Assembly (NCBI RefSeq): GCF_947503045.1
Contig: NZ_CANNCF010000008.1
Location: 1 to 64,000 of the forward strand
Length of the DNA stretch: 64,000 nt
Source of the DNA: an uncultured Tateyamaria sp.
Lineage (GTDB): Bacteria; Pseudomonadota; Alphaproteobacteria; Rhodobacterales; Rhodobacteraceae
Direction: 5' to 3'
A program made the translations under genes and the position numbers. This document shows positions 35,134-43,790 of the stretch, one piece after another (the stretch's first letter is position 1; the number at the start of each line of letters is the position of its first letter). The notes under the pieces were generated by a model. It was not told the DNA's origin, made no database searches, and saw nothing but the letters and a program-made list of their open reading frames with translations.

Positions 35134-36687
35134 ATGGCGGGTATTGCCCTCAAAGGTCCTGAGCTGAAAAAGATGGTCAAGATCGCGAAAAAGCGTGATC
35201 TGAACTTTGCCTATTGCCCGGGCAACGATCCCAAAGAGGACGTGTTTGTTCTGGATCGCAAGAAAAAGCCCGAAGTGATGGGCCGCGTGGCCCGGGCCGA
35301 GGGCACCGGCAGCAAACTGGGATACGGCACCGCCCGCGCCAAGGGCCGCATCATGATGATGACCTGCGAACGCGAATTGCCGCAGATGGCCAAAAAGCTG
35401 AAGAAGCTGCTGAAGTTCGAAAAACTGCCCATGAACGTCATCGTCATGGATAAGGACGGCAAAATTCTCGAGGAGGATATCGAGGAGCTGGAGCCGGATC
35501 CTGAGCTGGACGCGGAAGACGATGATGGCGAGGAAAACGAAGCCGATGAAGCGGCTGAAAACGACGAAGAGGATGACAACGATCCGGAACGCCTCAAGAA
35601 GCTGACCGCGCGTGCGCAACAGGTGAAGACCGGTATTGCCGACCTTCCCAACGAGGCGCAGGCACCGTTGACCAAAGGCTTTGGCACTGTGCTGGGCGGG
35701 CTGAAGTCCGGCGATCTGGATGCCGCGGACAATATGCTGACCCGGCTCGAAGAGGCGCTGGAAAAGCTGGCGGCCAAAGGCAATGACGCCGCGCCGGAAG
35801 ATCCCGCGCTGGCCCGCTTGCGTCAGGCGGCTGATCAGCTTGAAAAGCGGATTGGCGCGCTTGAGAATGCCGACGGGGCCGCGCGCCTGATGACGGCGCA
35901 TGGCATGCTGGTCGGTCAGATCGGTGACGGTGACGTCAAGAAGGCGACCGGCACGGTCAAGGCACTGAATGACGCGCTGACCCGCGCCGAAGGGCAGGGC
36001 GAAGCGGCGGAACAGAAACCGGAGGCCGACGCGGTCCAGGATGACAACGCCACTGATGCAGGGATGGAGTGGCGCGATGCGCGTGCGGACCTCGAACCCG
36101 TGGCGCTGGACCTGCTGGCCCGCAATCTGGGCGATGTAACCAAGCTGCGCGCGGTCCTCGCCTACTTCACCGAAAAGGGCGAGGCCGAAGACTATGCCGG
36201 GGCGATGAAGGCCGTGCCGGGTCTGAAAAAGCTGATCGCGGAGGCCGAAGCCGACCAATTGAGTGCCGCTGAAAAGGACATCCCGGCCAATGTGGTGCCC
36301 TTCGTGCGTGCGCGTCTGGACTGGGTCAAGACCCGTTCGACCTTGCGCGCCGAGCTGACCAAGCTGCAGGACGCCATCGTGTCGGCCTGTGATGAGGAGG
36401 AGTTCCCCGACATCGCCAACGCCTCGGACCACCTGTTCTCTTATATCAAGAACCTCGATGGGCGGCTTGAAAATGCGCTGGAGGCGCTTGTGCAGGAACC
36501 GGATGGCGAAAAGCGCGAAAAGCTGAAGGCGGATGCCGCTGGCCTGCTTGCCGAGTTCCAGACTGAGTTGGACAACCCGTTCTTTCAGATCGTGGATGAC
36601 GGCAACGGGTTCAAGGCGGTCAATATTCGCGCCGCGGCGATGGAATCCCTTGGCAAGGTGCGTGCGGCCCTGACCGAAGCGGCCTAA
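35134..36687 (+). CDS. Large acidic multi-part protein of unknown function
   Basis: A 517-residue protein with a good ribosome binding site (AAAGGAA). A compact N-terminal domain (about 1-115: K-G-P-E-L-K-K-M-V-K-I-A-K-K, then F-A-Y-C-P-G-N-D-P-K-E-D) is followed by a strongly acidic linker (about 122-150). A long helical part (about 150-517) contains repeated segments built around L-x-x-L-x-x-A-x-x-x-L-E-x-R and a central block (residues 300-400). I have an impression of related N-terminal domains in other proteobacteria, but cannot name a family. No signal peptide. Being monocistronic and next to T6SS accessory genes, it could be a cytoplasmic adaptor or a cargo protein. Confidence 0.75.
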   Translation: MAGIALKGPELKKMVKIAKKRDLNFAYCPGNDPKEDVFVLDRKKKPEVMGRVARAEGTGSKLGYGTARAKGRIMMMTCERELPQMAKKLKKLLKFEKLPMNVIVMDKDGKILEEDIEELEPDPELDAEDDDGEENEADEAAENDEEDDNDPERLKKLTARAQQVKTGIADLPNEAQAPLTKGFGTVLGGLKSGDLDAADNMLTRLEEALEKLAAKGNDAAPEDPALARLRQAADQLEKRIGALENADGAARLMTAHGMLVGQIGDGDVKKATGTVKALNDALTRAEGQGEAAEQKPEADAVQDDNATDAGMEWRDARADLEPVALDLLARNLGDVTKLRAVLAYFTEKGEAEDYAGAMKAVPGLKKLIAEAEADQLSAAEKDIPANVVPFVRARLDWVKTRSTLRAELTKLQDAIVSACDEEEFPDIANASDHLFSYIKNLDGRLENALEALVQEPDGEKREKLKADAAGLLAEFQTELDNPFFQIVDDGNGFKAVNIRAAAMESLGKVRAALTEAA

Positions 36688-36802
36688 GCCCGGATCGGAC
36701 GCGCGCGGCATCTGGCCACCGCGGTCCATTTATCGTATTGCCCCGGAAAACCGGTTTGGCGCATCCCCGTTCGTGGGTTGCGCGCATGTGCAAGGGTGCG
36801 GT

Positions 36803-37684
36803 GTGGCGCGACAGATTTCTTACACGCTTCAGTTCGGGACGCGGTTTGACGGTGGTCTGCCGCTGATTTGGAGCATGTTGGCCGATGAGGGGTTGGACGC
36901 GCGCGGCATCGTCGTGCCCCGCCCCAAGCGCTATCGCGATGTGCTGGCGGCGCGGGTCGCTGCCTTTGACGGCACCCCGGCTAGCCCGGACGAGCTGAAC
37001 GCGATGCTGGGGCTGGACCAGTTGGACCCGGAGCGCGATCTGCATTTTGTCCTGCGCATCACTGATCTGATGCAACCCCCACCGCATTTTTGCCCGGCCG
37101 GAGACTGGTTTTTCGAGGCAGGCCCGCGCGCGGCGCATTATCGCAGCGTCTTCGCCCCCGCGCCCGTGACCTTTGCCCTTTCGCTGAGCAATCCGGCGGT
37201 GATGCTGTCGCAAGCCTGGTCGAGCGAGGAATATCCCGGCATCGATGTGATGACACCCGACCCGTTCCAGCTGCACTGGGCGGTGGTACTGCGCGAATTG
37301 CGCGAAAGCTGCCCCGAGGCGTCGATCATCGCGTGGACGGCCGAGGAGTCGCCGATGATCTGGAACCGGGTGTTGCAGGCGACGTCCCAAACGGATGCCG
37401 ATTTTTCAATCGACGCTCAGATTCACGTGGCAAAAATCCTGATGAACGAGGAAGGCGGCCTGCGCCTTGCCGAATATCTGGAGAGCCATCCGAACATGCC
37501 TGACGCATTGCGTGCCCGCGTGATCGGCATCTTTCTCAAACGTTTTGCCAAGGAGGACGAGGTGGAAACCGAGATCGTCATCCCCGGCTGGAGCGACGAG
37601 TTGCAGGCGCAGATGGACGCCCACTATGCCGCCGACCTCAAAGAGGTGGCCGCGATCGAAGGCGTGACTCTGCTCCGCCTCTGA
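36803..37684 (+). CDS. Conserved-looking protein of unknown function beside the glycan cluster
   Basis: A 293-residue protein. The frame opens at 36773, but a GTG at 36803 with AAGGG six bases upstream gives the natural start (V-A-R-Q-I-S-Y-T-L-Q-F-G-T-R-F). No signal peptide or membrane helix. Notable segments are P-A-G-D-W-F-F-E-A-G-P-R-A and L-S-L-S-N-P-A-V-M-L-S-Q-A-W. Its size and some of its layout recall the sulfotransferase-like proteins of roseobacters, but the P-loop (G-S-Q-K-T-G-S-T in the neighbour) is absent, so I do not assign activity. It converges on the esterase gene. Confidence 0.65.
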   Translation: MARQISYTLQFGTRFDGGLPLIWSMLADEGLDARGIVVPRPKRYRDVLAARVAAFDGTPASPDELNAMLGLDQLDPERDLHFVLRITDLMQPPPHFCPAGDWFFEAGPRAAHYRSVFAPAPVTFALSLSNPAVMLSQAWSSEEYPGIDVMTPDPFQLHWAVVLRELRESCPEASIIAWTAEESPMIWNRVLQATSQTDADFSIDAQIHVAKILMNEEGGLRLAEYLESHPNMPDALRARVIGIFLKRFAKEDEVETEIVIPGWSDELQAQMDAHYAADLKEVAAIEGVTLLRL

Positions 37685-37689
37685 CCGCC

Positions 37690-38487
37690 TCAGGTCGGCG
37701 TCGTATGGCGTCTGAGATGGTCGATCATATCGTCGATGAACAACTGCCCATTGCGCCCGTGCCGCGTCAGCACATAAGTGTCGATACCCACATGGGGCGC
37801 ATCTGGCGGGATGGTGACAGTGATCGGCGCGCTGCTGGCCCGCGCGGCCTCGGCGGTGGCAATGCTTGCCACGCTGGGCACGATCCGATCCTTGCGCCCA
37901 TGCAGGATCATCAAGGGTGGGCCATCCGCCCTGATCCGCCACGGATGCACGACAGGGGCACAAAGTGACACCATCGCGTCCGGTTGCGCGAATTGCGCGC
38001 GCCAGACACCGGGGGGATAACACAGCGTGTTGCCTGCGAGCGCGCCCGCCGAAATGCCGAACATGCCGATCTTGTGCGGTGCAATCTGCAGCGCCGCAGC
38101 CTCGGCCCGGCAAAAGCGCAGCGCGTCTGACAGGTCCTCGCAGGCAGTGAACAGGCGGATATCGAACAGGCGGCGTTTCAGCCCCCATCCCTGCTTGTCT
38201 ACCCGGTTGGCGATGCGGGTGATCTGGGTCAGAGTGTCCGCATCCACGTCATTCGCGCCGGTTTTCAGCCGGTAATCCGGCACTGCCACGGCAAAGCCCG
38301 CCGCACACAGCCGCTGGACCAGAGGTTGATGCACATTGGCCCCGCGCGCGCCCTTGGTGAAACCGCCGCCATAGCCGAACAGAATCAGGGGGCGTTGCCC
38401 GCCGCCGGGGTGGTAAAGATCAAGGTCAAGCTGTCCTGTCCTGCGCTTGGCAAATGCGATACTTTTGGGGCGGATCAGCGTCATCAT
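37690..38487 (-). CDS. Alpha/beta-hydrolase, esterase/lipase type
   Basis: A 265-residue protein taken from the ATG at 38487; a GTG at 38508 would add seven residues and overlap the sulfotransferase stop. It has an oxyanion-hole-like G-Y-G-G-G-F near residue 37 (usually H-G-G-G), the nucleophile elbow G-I-S-A-G with the catalytic Ser near 145, an L-H-G-R-K-D-R-I-V acid region and a late His (A-P-H-V-G). These fit the hormone-sensitive-lipase-like family. It is the last gene of the leftward surface-glycan run, so de-acylation of a glycan or its precursor is possible. Confidence 0.85.
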   Translation of the reverse strand: MMTLIRPKSIAFAKRRTGQLDLDLYHPGGGQRPLILFGYGGGFTKGARGANVHQPLVQRLCAAGFAVAVPDYRLKTGANDVDADTLTQITRIANRVDKQGWGLKRRLFDIRLFTACEDLSDALRFCRAEAAALQIAPHKIGMFGISAGALAGNTLCYPPGVWRAQFAQPDAMVSLCAPVVHPWRIRADGPPLMILHGRKDRIVPSVASIATAEAARASSAPITVTIPPDAPHVGIDTYVLTRHGRNGQLFIDDMIDHLRRHTTPT

Positions 38488-38492
38488 CCCTG

Positions 38493-39464
38493 CTACCCGG
38501 GTTCGCACACAGAGGTGTGGGACTGGCCAATCGCCTCGAATACCGCGATCTGCGCCTGACGCAGGCGTTTCACCTGTTCCTCGGGCGGGATGCCTGCATT
38601 GTCGAGGTCGCCCGCGAGGTCCGACAGATCAAAGAGAGAGTCGAGATCGGGGCGGTAGGTGGCGCGCACCAATTCGTTGTCCTCGACGTACTTGTCCGCG
38701 ATCTCGCGCCGTTCCATCGGGGAATAGCTGTCGCCGGAATAGAATGCGCCTTCGGCCTCGTTACGGATGATCACGCGGATCAGCTCGGCGATGTTGATAT
38801 CGGTCGTGTTGCTGATCAGGCCCAGCATTTCGGACACTTCGCGCGACAGGGTTATGTTGGAAAATTTCTCGGGCAGGTCGTCGCGGGTGACGTTGCTCAT
38901 GCCCAGATGGCCGCACATGTCGAGGATCACGTCGCCCTCGAGAAATTGCGGACGCTCGTAAGGCAGCACCTTGACGTTGTCGGCCCCGAACCCGTCGGCA
39001 TAGGTGCCGAGAATCTTGGAATACATCAGCGCCGTCTCGCGCTTTTGCGCGTATTGCTGGGCCGTGCCCTTGAAGCGGCCCGTTTTGACCACCTGTTTAT
39101 ACATCGCCTCAAGGAATTTGTCCTGACGGCGGATATAGGCAATCACCTGCGTCTCGGCGCGCAAATCGTCGGGCAGATATTCGGCCATGGAGCGGGCCAT
39201 GCGGGTGGTGAACAGCATCTCGGCAGAGATCACGTGGGTTTTGTCGGGGTCGTTTTCGACTTCGGCCACCAGCCGTTTCATCAGCACAGGGAACTGTTCG
39301 GTATCGCGCTTGAACGCCAGCTTGTTATGCGCGGCAGGCCCGCGCCCGGCCTTGACGTAGGACAGTCCCGCCTCGGCCATCTTGTCGGGATGCTGGGTCA
39401 GAAAGGTCTGGATCGAGGTCGATCCCGTCTTTTGCGAGCCGATGTGGAGGATCAATCTGGGCAT
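38493..39464 (-). CDS. Sulfotransferase-family protein
   Basis: A 323-residue protein from the ATG at 39464, preceded by AGGGAAAG. It begins M-P-R-L-I-L-H-I-G-S-Q-K-T-G-S-T, the PAPS 5'-phosphosulfate-binding loop, followed by I-Q-T-F-L. A second conserved region, V-I-S-A-E-M-L then V-I-A-Y-I-R-R-Q-D, corresponds to the 3'-phosphate-binding site. It would transfer sulfate from PAPS, probably to a carbohydrate, given the glycosyltransferases and sulfatase upstream. The start is 37 bases after the sulfatase stop. Confidence 0.88.
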   Translation of the reverse strand: MPRLILHIGSQKTGSTSIQTFLTQHPDKMAEAGLSYVKAGRGPAAHNKLAFKRDTEQFPVLMKRLVAEVENDPDKTHVISAEMLFTTRMARSMAEYLPDDLRAETQVIAYIRRQDKFLEAMYKQVVKTGRFKGTAQQYAQKRETALMYSKILGTYADGFGADNVKVLPYERPQFLEGDVILDMCGHLGMSNVTRDDLPEKFSNITLSREVSEMLGLISNTTDINIAELIRVIIRNEAEGAFYSGDSYSPMERREIADKYVEDNELVRATYRPDLDSLFDLSDLAGDLDNAGIPPEEQVKRLRQAQIAVFEAIGQSHTSVCEPG

Positions 39465-39501
39465 ATGCGTCTTTCCCTGCTCGGGTGCTTTGATCGGTGC
39501 G

Positions 39502-41631
39502 TCACAGCGGGCCTGCCATGATCGCACTTTTGACGATGTCGGGTTTGGTTGCGACAAAGCGGATGTGTTCGCCGCCTGCGGTGGCGCAGGTGTCGCCGTT
39601 GTCCTGCAGGGTCACGTCGATGGGGCCGAGGATGTCCCAATCCGTCAGGTCCACATGCCCGTCCCTGAGGCCGAGGATGGTCTGGGGCAGGCCGGTGCGG
39701 CGGATGCGCAGGGTGATGTCGCCGCCGGTGATCTCGATGCGGTTCTGGCCGCCTTGCACGATCACTTCGGTCACGCCATCGCTACACAAGATGCGGTTTT
39801 TGCCGGAATGCGTGGTGACGATGTCGTGGCCCTTGCCGGTGATCACCGCCATGTCGCCGCTGCCGCCATGGATGCGGTTGTGCCCGTCTGCGGTCTCGAT
39901 CCGGTCGCGGCCCGATCCGGCCCAGATTTCGCTGCCCGTATGGCCTGTCGTGACGTGGTTGTCGCCCGCGTTCAGCCGTGCGCGCAACTGGTCGAGATGG
40001 CCCAGAATGGTATCGTCGCCGCTGCCACAGTCGATATCCAAGAGGAACCGATTGTGTCCGCCGATGAAGTTGTAAAGGTTGCCGTGGTCGTTGCCGGTGA
40101 CTCCGAAATAATCGGCCCCGGTCTTGTAATCCGCCGCCAGATACAGCCCCCGCACCCCGTCCGGCAGGCCGAGCGTGCCGTTTTCGCGCAATATGGCAAA
40201 GTTCTTGCGAAAGCCGGGGCTGGTATCTTGCGCGCTGAGGCTGCCAACCGAAATCGCGCCCTGTGCGGGCAGGGTGGTCGGCGGCAGCACCCCTTGGGTG
40301 ACCGTGCAATAGGCGTTGGGTTCGGGTTCTGGTGTGTGCGTGTCGATGATTTCGAGCCCGTGGCGGCGGCAGGTTCTGACCAATGCGCGGTGCATGTCGG
40401 GGGTTGCGTCACCGCCTGAGAGGTCGTGCAGTTGCCAGGGATCGGTGCTGAGATCAAACAGCTGGGTCGAGCCGTCGAGATAACGGGTGTAGCGATACTT
40501 TCCCTTGCGGATCGAGGCACTGCCGAAAAAGAAGGTCGGCACGGCGCGGTCGGGATCGCGCGCGCCCTCGACCTGCGGGCGCAAGGATTTCCCGGCTGCG
40601 TGCTGCATCGGCGGACAATCGGCATAGTCGAGCACTGTCGGCCCGATATCGAGCAAGGCAACCGGATCGGTGATCGCGCGGCCCTCGGGTCGGTCGGGGT
40701 CGTGGATGATGATGGGAACGCCTGCGGCCTCTTCATACAGCGTATATTTTCGGAACCGGTTCTTGTCGCCGGGATGATACCCGTGATCGGCCAGCAGGAT
40801 CACGATGGTATTGTCGGCATGATCGGAGGCCTTGAGCGCATCCCAGACCCGGCCCAGATGTTCATCCACATGGGTGAAGGCAGAAAAGTAGTTACGCACG
40901 CTTTTCTGCCAGAGGACCAGATCGGAACTGTCCATGTTTTCGGCCATGAACTGGTCGGCAAAGGCGTTCTTGTCATGCGCGTTCCAGGCTTCGGGCTGCA
41001 GGAACGAGGCCTCGTCATACATGTCCTTGAAGCGGGCGGGGGTCTTGTAAGGCGAATGGGGGTGGTAAAACCCGACCTCGCGGTAAAAGGGCGCGGGGCG
41101 GTCATACCCTTGCAGGAACTTGACGGCCGAGGCGGCGCTTTGTGCGTCGTAATAGCGGTCGTCAAAGCGTGGATCGGTGGTGCCGTGCCCTTTCATCAGC
41201 CCGCCATAGTTCTTGATCTTGGCGTTCTTACCGGGTCCGATATTCAGCGTCTCAGGGCCATGGGAATAAAGGACATTGTGGATCGCACCGGGCAGCGGTT
41301 TGAAGCGGTGATGCACCTTGCCCGCGTTCGAGCAGTAATAGCCGTCCTGTTTCAACCGGTAAGACCACATCTGTTCGGGACGCAGCACGTCAAAGACGTT
41401 GGTGTAGTTGTCGAAGATGCCCAGCTGGTGCGGGGTGAGGCCAGACATCAGGCTGGACCGGGACGGACCGCAAACCGGCACCTGACAATAGGCGGAGTGA
41501 AAGGCGGTGGATTGCGCGCAGATGCGATCAAGGTTCGGCGTCTGGAGTTCCGCGCCAAAAGCAGAGCGGTACTTCCAGTATGAAAACGCGTCATCGAGGC
41601 TGATCAGCAGGATGTTCTTGCGCGCGCTCAT
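39502..41631 (-). CDS. Sulfatase (type I, Cys-type) with RTX-like C-terminal region
   Basis: A 709-residue protein from the ATG at 41631, which overlaps the stop of the upstream gene (ATGA). The sulfatase domain (about 1-440) carries the metal-binding Asp13-Asp14 pair, the formylglycine motif C-G-P-S-R with Cys54, and L-A-D-H-G-Y-H-P-G-D-K-N around residue 280. The C-terminal part (about 530-660) contains Asp/Gly-rich repeats (G-S-G-D-D-T-I-L, G-S-G-R-D-R-I, G-G-S-G-D-M-A-V-I) like calcium-binding RTX nonapeptides of type I secreted proteins. No N-terminal signal peptide is present, which fits type I export. It would remove sulfate esters, the reverse of the sulfotransferase encoded next to it. 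Confidence 0.88.
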   Translation of the reverse strand: MSARKNILLISLDDAFSYWKYRSAFGAELQTPNLDRICAQSTAFHSAYCQVPVCGPSRSSLMSGLTPHQLGIFDNYTNVFDVLRPEQMWSYRLKQDGYYCSNAGKVHHRFKPLPGAIHNVLYSHGPETLNIGPGKNAKIKNYGGLMKGHGTTDPRFDDRYYDAQSAASAVKFLQGYDRPAPFYREVGFYHPHSPYKTPARFKDMYDEASFLQPEAWNAHDKNAFADQFMAENMDSSDLVLWQKSVRNYFSAFTHVDEHLGRVWDALKASDHADNTIVILLADHGYHPGDKNRFRKYTLYEEAAGVPIIIHDPDRPEGRAITDPVALLDIGPTVLDYADCPPMQHAAGKSLRPQVEGARDPDRAVPTFFFGSASIRKGKYRYTRYLDGSTQLFDLSTDPWQLHDLSGGDATPDMHRALVRTCRRHGLEIIDTHTPEPEPNAYCTVTQGVLPPTTLPAQGAISVGSLSAQDTSPGFRKNFAILRENGTLGLPDGVRGLYLAADYKTGADYFGVTGNDHGNLYNFIGGHNRFLLDIDCGSGDDTILGHLDQLRARLNAGDNHVTTGHTGSEIWAGSGRDRIETADGHNRIHGGSGDMAVITGKGHDIVTTHSGKNRILCSDGVTEVIVQGGQNRIEITGGDITLRIRRTGLPQTILGLRDGHVDLTDWDILGPIDVTLQDNGDTCATAGGEHIRFVATKPDIVKSAIMAGPL

Positions 41632-43790
41632 GCCTTGCCCCCCCGCGTGATCGCAACGCGCCCCGACAGGGCATAGCGGTGCAACGGGGTGCCCGGCTGC
41701 ATGACGCTGGGGCGTGTCCACGCATCGCGGATTGCGCCGGTGTTGGCAAAGCGGTTTTCGCCGGTCGGGGCGGTGGCACCCCATGCGTAAGTGACGTGCA
41801 TTGGCCCGTCCGGCAGGTCGCCGTCGAGGGTCAGGGTCGCCTCGTTTCCGCTCACCTGCACGCCTGCGATGGCGGGGCCTTCACTGCTGAGCGCAAAGCC
41901 GTGCGGGCCGTCGCCCAGCACCAACGGGGCGAGGGTGGAAAAGGTCACTTTGATCGTGCGCCCCATTGCTTGTGCTTCGCGCATCGAAGGGCAGTACCAG
42001 CGCCCGCCGTCTTGCACGATGGCCACTGCCAGCGCCTCGAGTTCATCCACCTCCATATTTGCGGCGGGGGTCAGCGTTGCGGGCATGTCGTCCATCAGCG
42101 GGTATGGATAGGTGGGAGTTGCAACGATCAGGCCAAGGGCCGGGTGGGCGATATCAAGCTGCCCTTCGGCGAGGATGACTTCTGACCTGCCATCGCGCGC
42201 GGTGCCGGCACTTTGTGAGGTGACGATCAGGGGAAAGCTCGCCTGTCCTGCGGCAACGGCGGCGTCATGGCGCAGGGCGTGCGCGACAGTTCCGTAGTGT
42301 TCGATGGCATCTTGCAGTGACGTGCCGGGTGCGCCGGAGAGGAGAGAGAGCGCGATGCGATCAAGATGAAAGCCCTTGTTCCAGCCTTGGAGGGCGTCGC
42401 GTGCGGCGCTGATCCTTTGGAGGAGGGTTTGGTAGAGCGGGCTTTCGGGCAGGGCCTCGTCCGCGACGATGCCTGCCTGCGGCTGCGACAGGGCGATGAG
42501 GGTGCGGTAGGCGTAACGTTTTTCGGCCGCGAGACGCTGTGTGGCAGCTCCGTGGGATCGCGCCTGACAGGGGGCCGCGCGCCCCGACAGGGCCTCGTCC
42601 ACCACGTGATAGCGGAAATCCTCCGGCAAGGGGCGCGGCAGCCCGGCGCGACTGCCAAAAGCGGCGATGCCAAGGGCGAGCGGGTGGGTTTCGCCAAGCG
42701 TGACCTCGCGCCGTTCCTCGAACCCCATGACCCGCCCTTCGTATTGGTCGGAGAGGTAGCGAAAGCCGGTGGGTTCATCGCGCAGGGCCCAGACATTTCC
42801 AAGAGTGCGCGGCCAGCGCCGCCCGCCGAGGGCAGGGGCCTCGGGCCGGTCGGGAAAATCTTCCGGAACGGATGTTTGCGCTTTTGGCGGTGCGGGCGCG
42901 GGGGCAGGGGCCTGTTCCTCTTGGGCCTTGCGCGCACGGGTGCGTTTGCGAAAGGCGGCGACGAAATCTGCGGCGCGCGCGTCTTTGCCACGGGCGGCGA
43001 GGTGGCCCTCCATCCCGCGCCGGTAGATGTAGAGATCGCGGCGCGCGCGCAGTTTTGGATACCAGTCGGCGGGGTCCAGCGTGCCTGCGACAGCCGCGAT
43101 CACAAGGTCATCAAGCAGGCCCAGCCGTTTCAGCGCGATGCCGATGTCATCCACAAGGCCAACGGCGCGCAGGGGCGTGATCCGCTTGGCCGGCAGGCGG
43201 GCGACATGCTGGGCGTCCTGCCGGGAAAAGGGGTCATAGGCGACATAGGCGCGTTTCGTGTTGGTCAGCGCGCGGGTGGCGTCGGAATAGGGCAGGGACC
43301 AGTCGGTGGGGGCCTGGGGTTTGAACCGATCCTCCCACGGGACGGATGTGGGGCGCAGCGTGGATTGCGGATCAAAGGCGATGATGGTGGCACTAGGGAT
43401 GAGTGGCGCAAAGGCGAGGGCGGCAAATCCGCCGCCATGCTTGGCCGCGCCGAAAAGGGCGACATCCTTGAACCGTTTGAAGAATCCCAGATCGCGGAGT
43501 TGTTCGAGCGTCTGGATCAGGTGGGGATCACGAAACCATGTGTCCTTGGGGGCGAGAATGGCCAGATGGCTCCACCCTTTTTGGCGGGCCAGACGGTCGG
43601 TCCATGCGGGCCAGTCAAGTTCGGGGTGATCGGTGTCTTGCGCTTGCCCAAAGCTGATGATCAGCTGTTTTGTATCCCGCTCGCACAGCAGAAGCTCCGC
43701 CGTGCCGACCCGTTGGTGGAAATCCTCGCTGCGCTGATCGGCGGGAATTTCGGCGTACCACGCGGGCAGGGAATGCGGCGTGTCGCTCAC
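41628..43790 (-). CDS. Two-part protein: degenerate alpha/beta-hydrolase-like N-terminus plus unknown C-terminal domain
   Basis: A 720-residue protein starting with GTG at 43790 in a GTGA overlap with the previous gene's stop. The upstream extension to 43886 is only the reading frame continuing. Residues 1-270 or so resemble the proteins at 43787-44698 and 45715-46644 (G-W-S-H-L, D-T-W-F-R-D, Y-D-P, then D-A). The GTSM nucleophile region is replaced by G-A-A-K-H-G-G-G-F, so the serine is lost. A Pro/Lys linker (about 275-320) leads to a C-terminal domain of about 400 residues with L-I-V-T-S-Q-S-A-G-T and M-E-V-D-E-L-E-A-L-A that I cannot assign with confidence. Fusion and catalytic loss suggest a non-hydrolytic role for the first domain. 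Confidence 0.72.
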   Translation of the reverse strand: MSDTPHSLPAWYAEIPADQRSEDFHQRVGTAELLLCERDTKQLIISFGQAQDTDHPELDWPAWTDRLARQKGWSHLAILAPKDTWFRDPHLIQTLEQLRDLGFFKRFKDVALFGAAKHGGGFAALAFAPLIPSATIIAFDPQSTLRPTSVPWEDRFKPQAPTDWSLPYSDATRALTNTKRAYVAYDPFSRQDAQHVARLPAKRITPLRAVGLVDDIGIALKRLGLLDDLVIAAVAGTLDPADWYPKLRARRDLYIYRRGMEGHLAARGKDARAADFVAAFRKRTRARKAQEEQAPAPAPAPPKAQTSVPEDFPDRPEAPALGGRRWPRTLGNVWALRDEPTGFRYLSDQYEGRVMGFEERREVTLGETHPLALGIAAFGSRAGLPRPLPEDFRYHVVDEALSGRAAPCQARSHGAATQRLAAEKRYAYRTLIALSQPQAGIVADEALPESPLYQTLLQRISAARDALQGWNKGFHLDRIALSLLSGAPGTSLQDAIEHYGTVAHALRHDAAVAAGQASFPLIVTSQSAGTARDGRSEVILAEGQLDIAHPALGLIVATPTYPYPLMDDMPATLTPAANMEVDELEALAVAIVQDGGRWYCPSMREAQAMGRTIKVTFSTLAPLVLGDGPHGFALSSEGPAIAGVQVSGNEATLTLDGDLPDGPMHVTYAWGATAPTGENRFANTGAIRDAWTRPSVMQPGTPLHRYALSGRVAITRGGKA

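Noticed and set aside
34879-36729. Minus-strand open frame of 616 codons
   Set aside because: Runs across parE and the acidic orphan in antisense, with none of the features of a real gene; the plus-strand genes have overlaps and ribosome binding sites.
41632-41784. Longer start for the sulfatase
   Set aside because: The ATG at 41631 overlaps the previous stop as in the rest of the operon and gives the natural family N-terminus directly before the Asp-Asp metal site.
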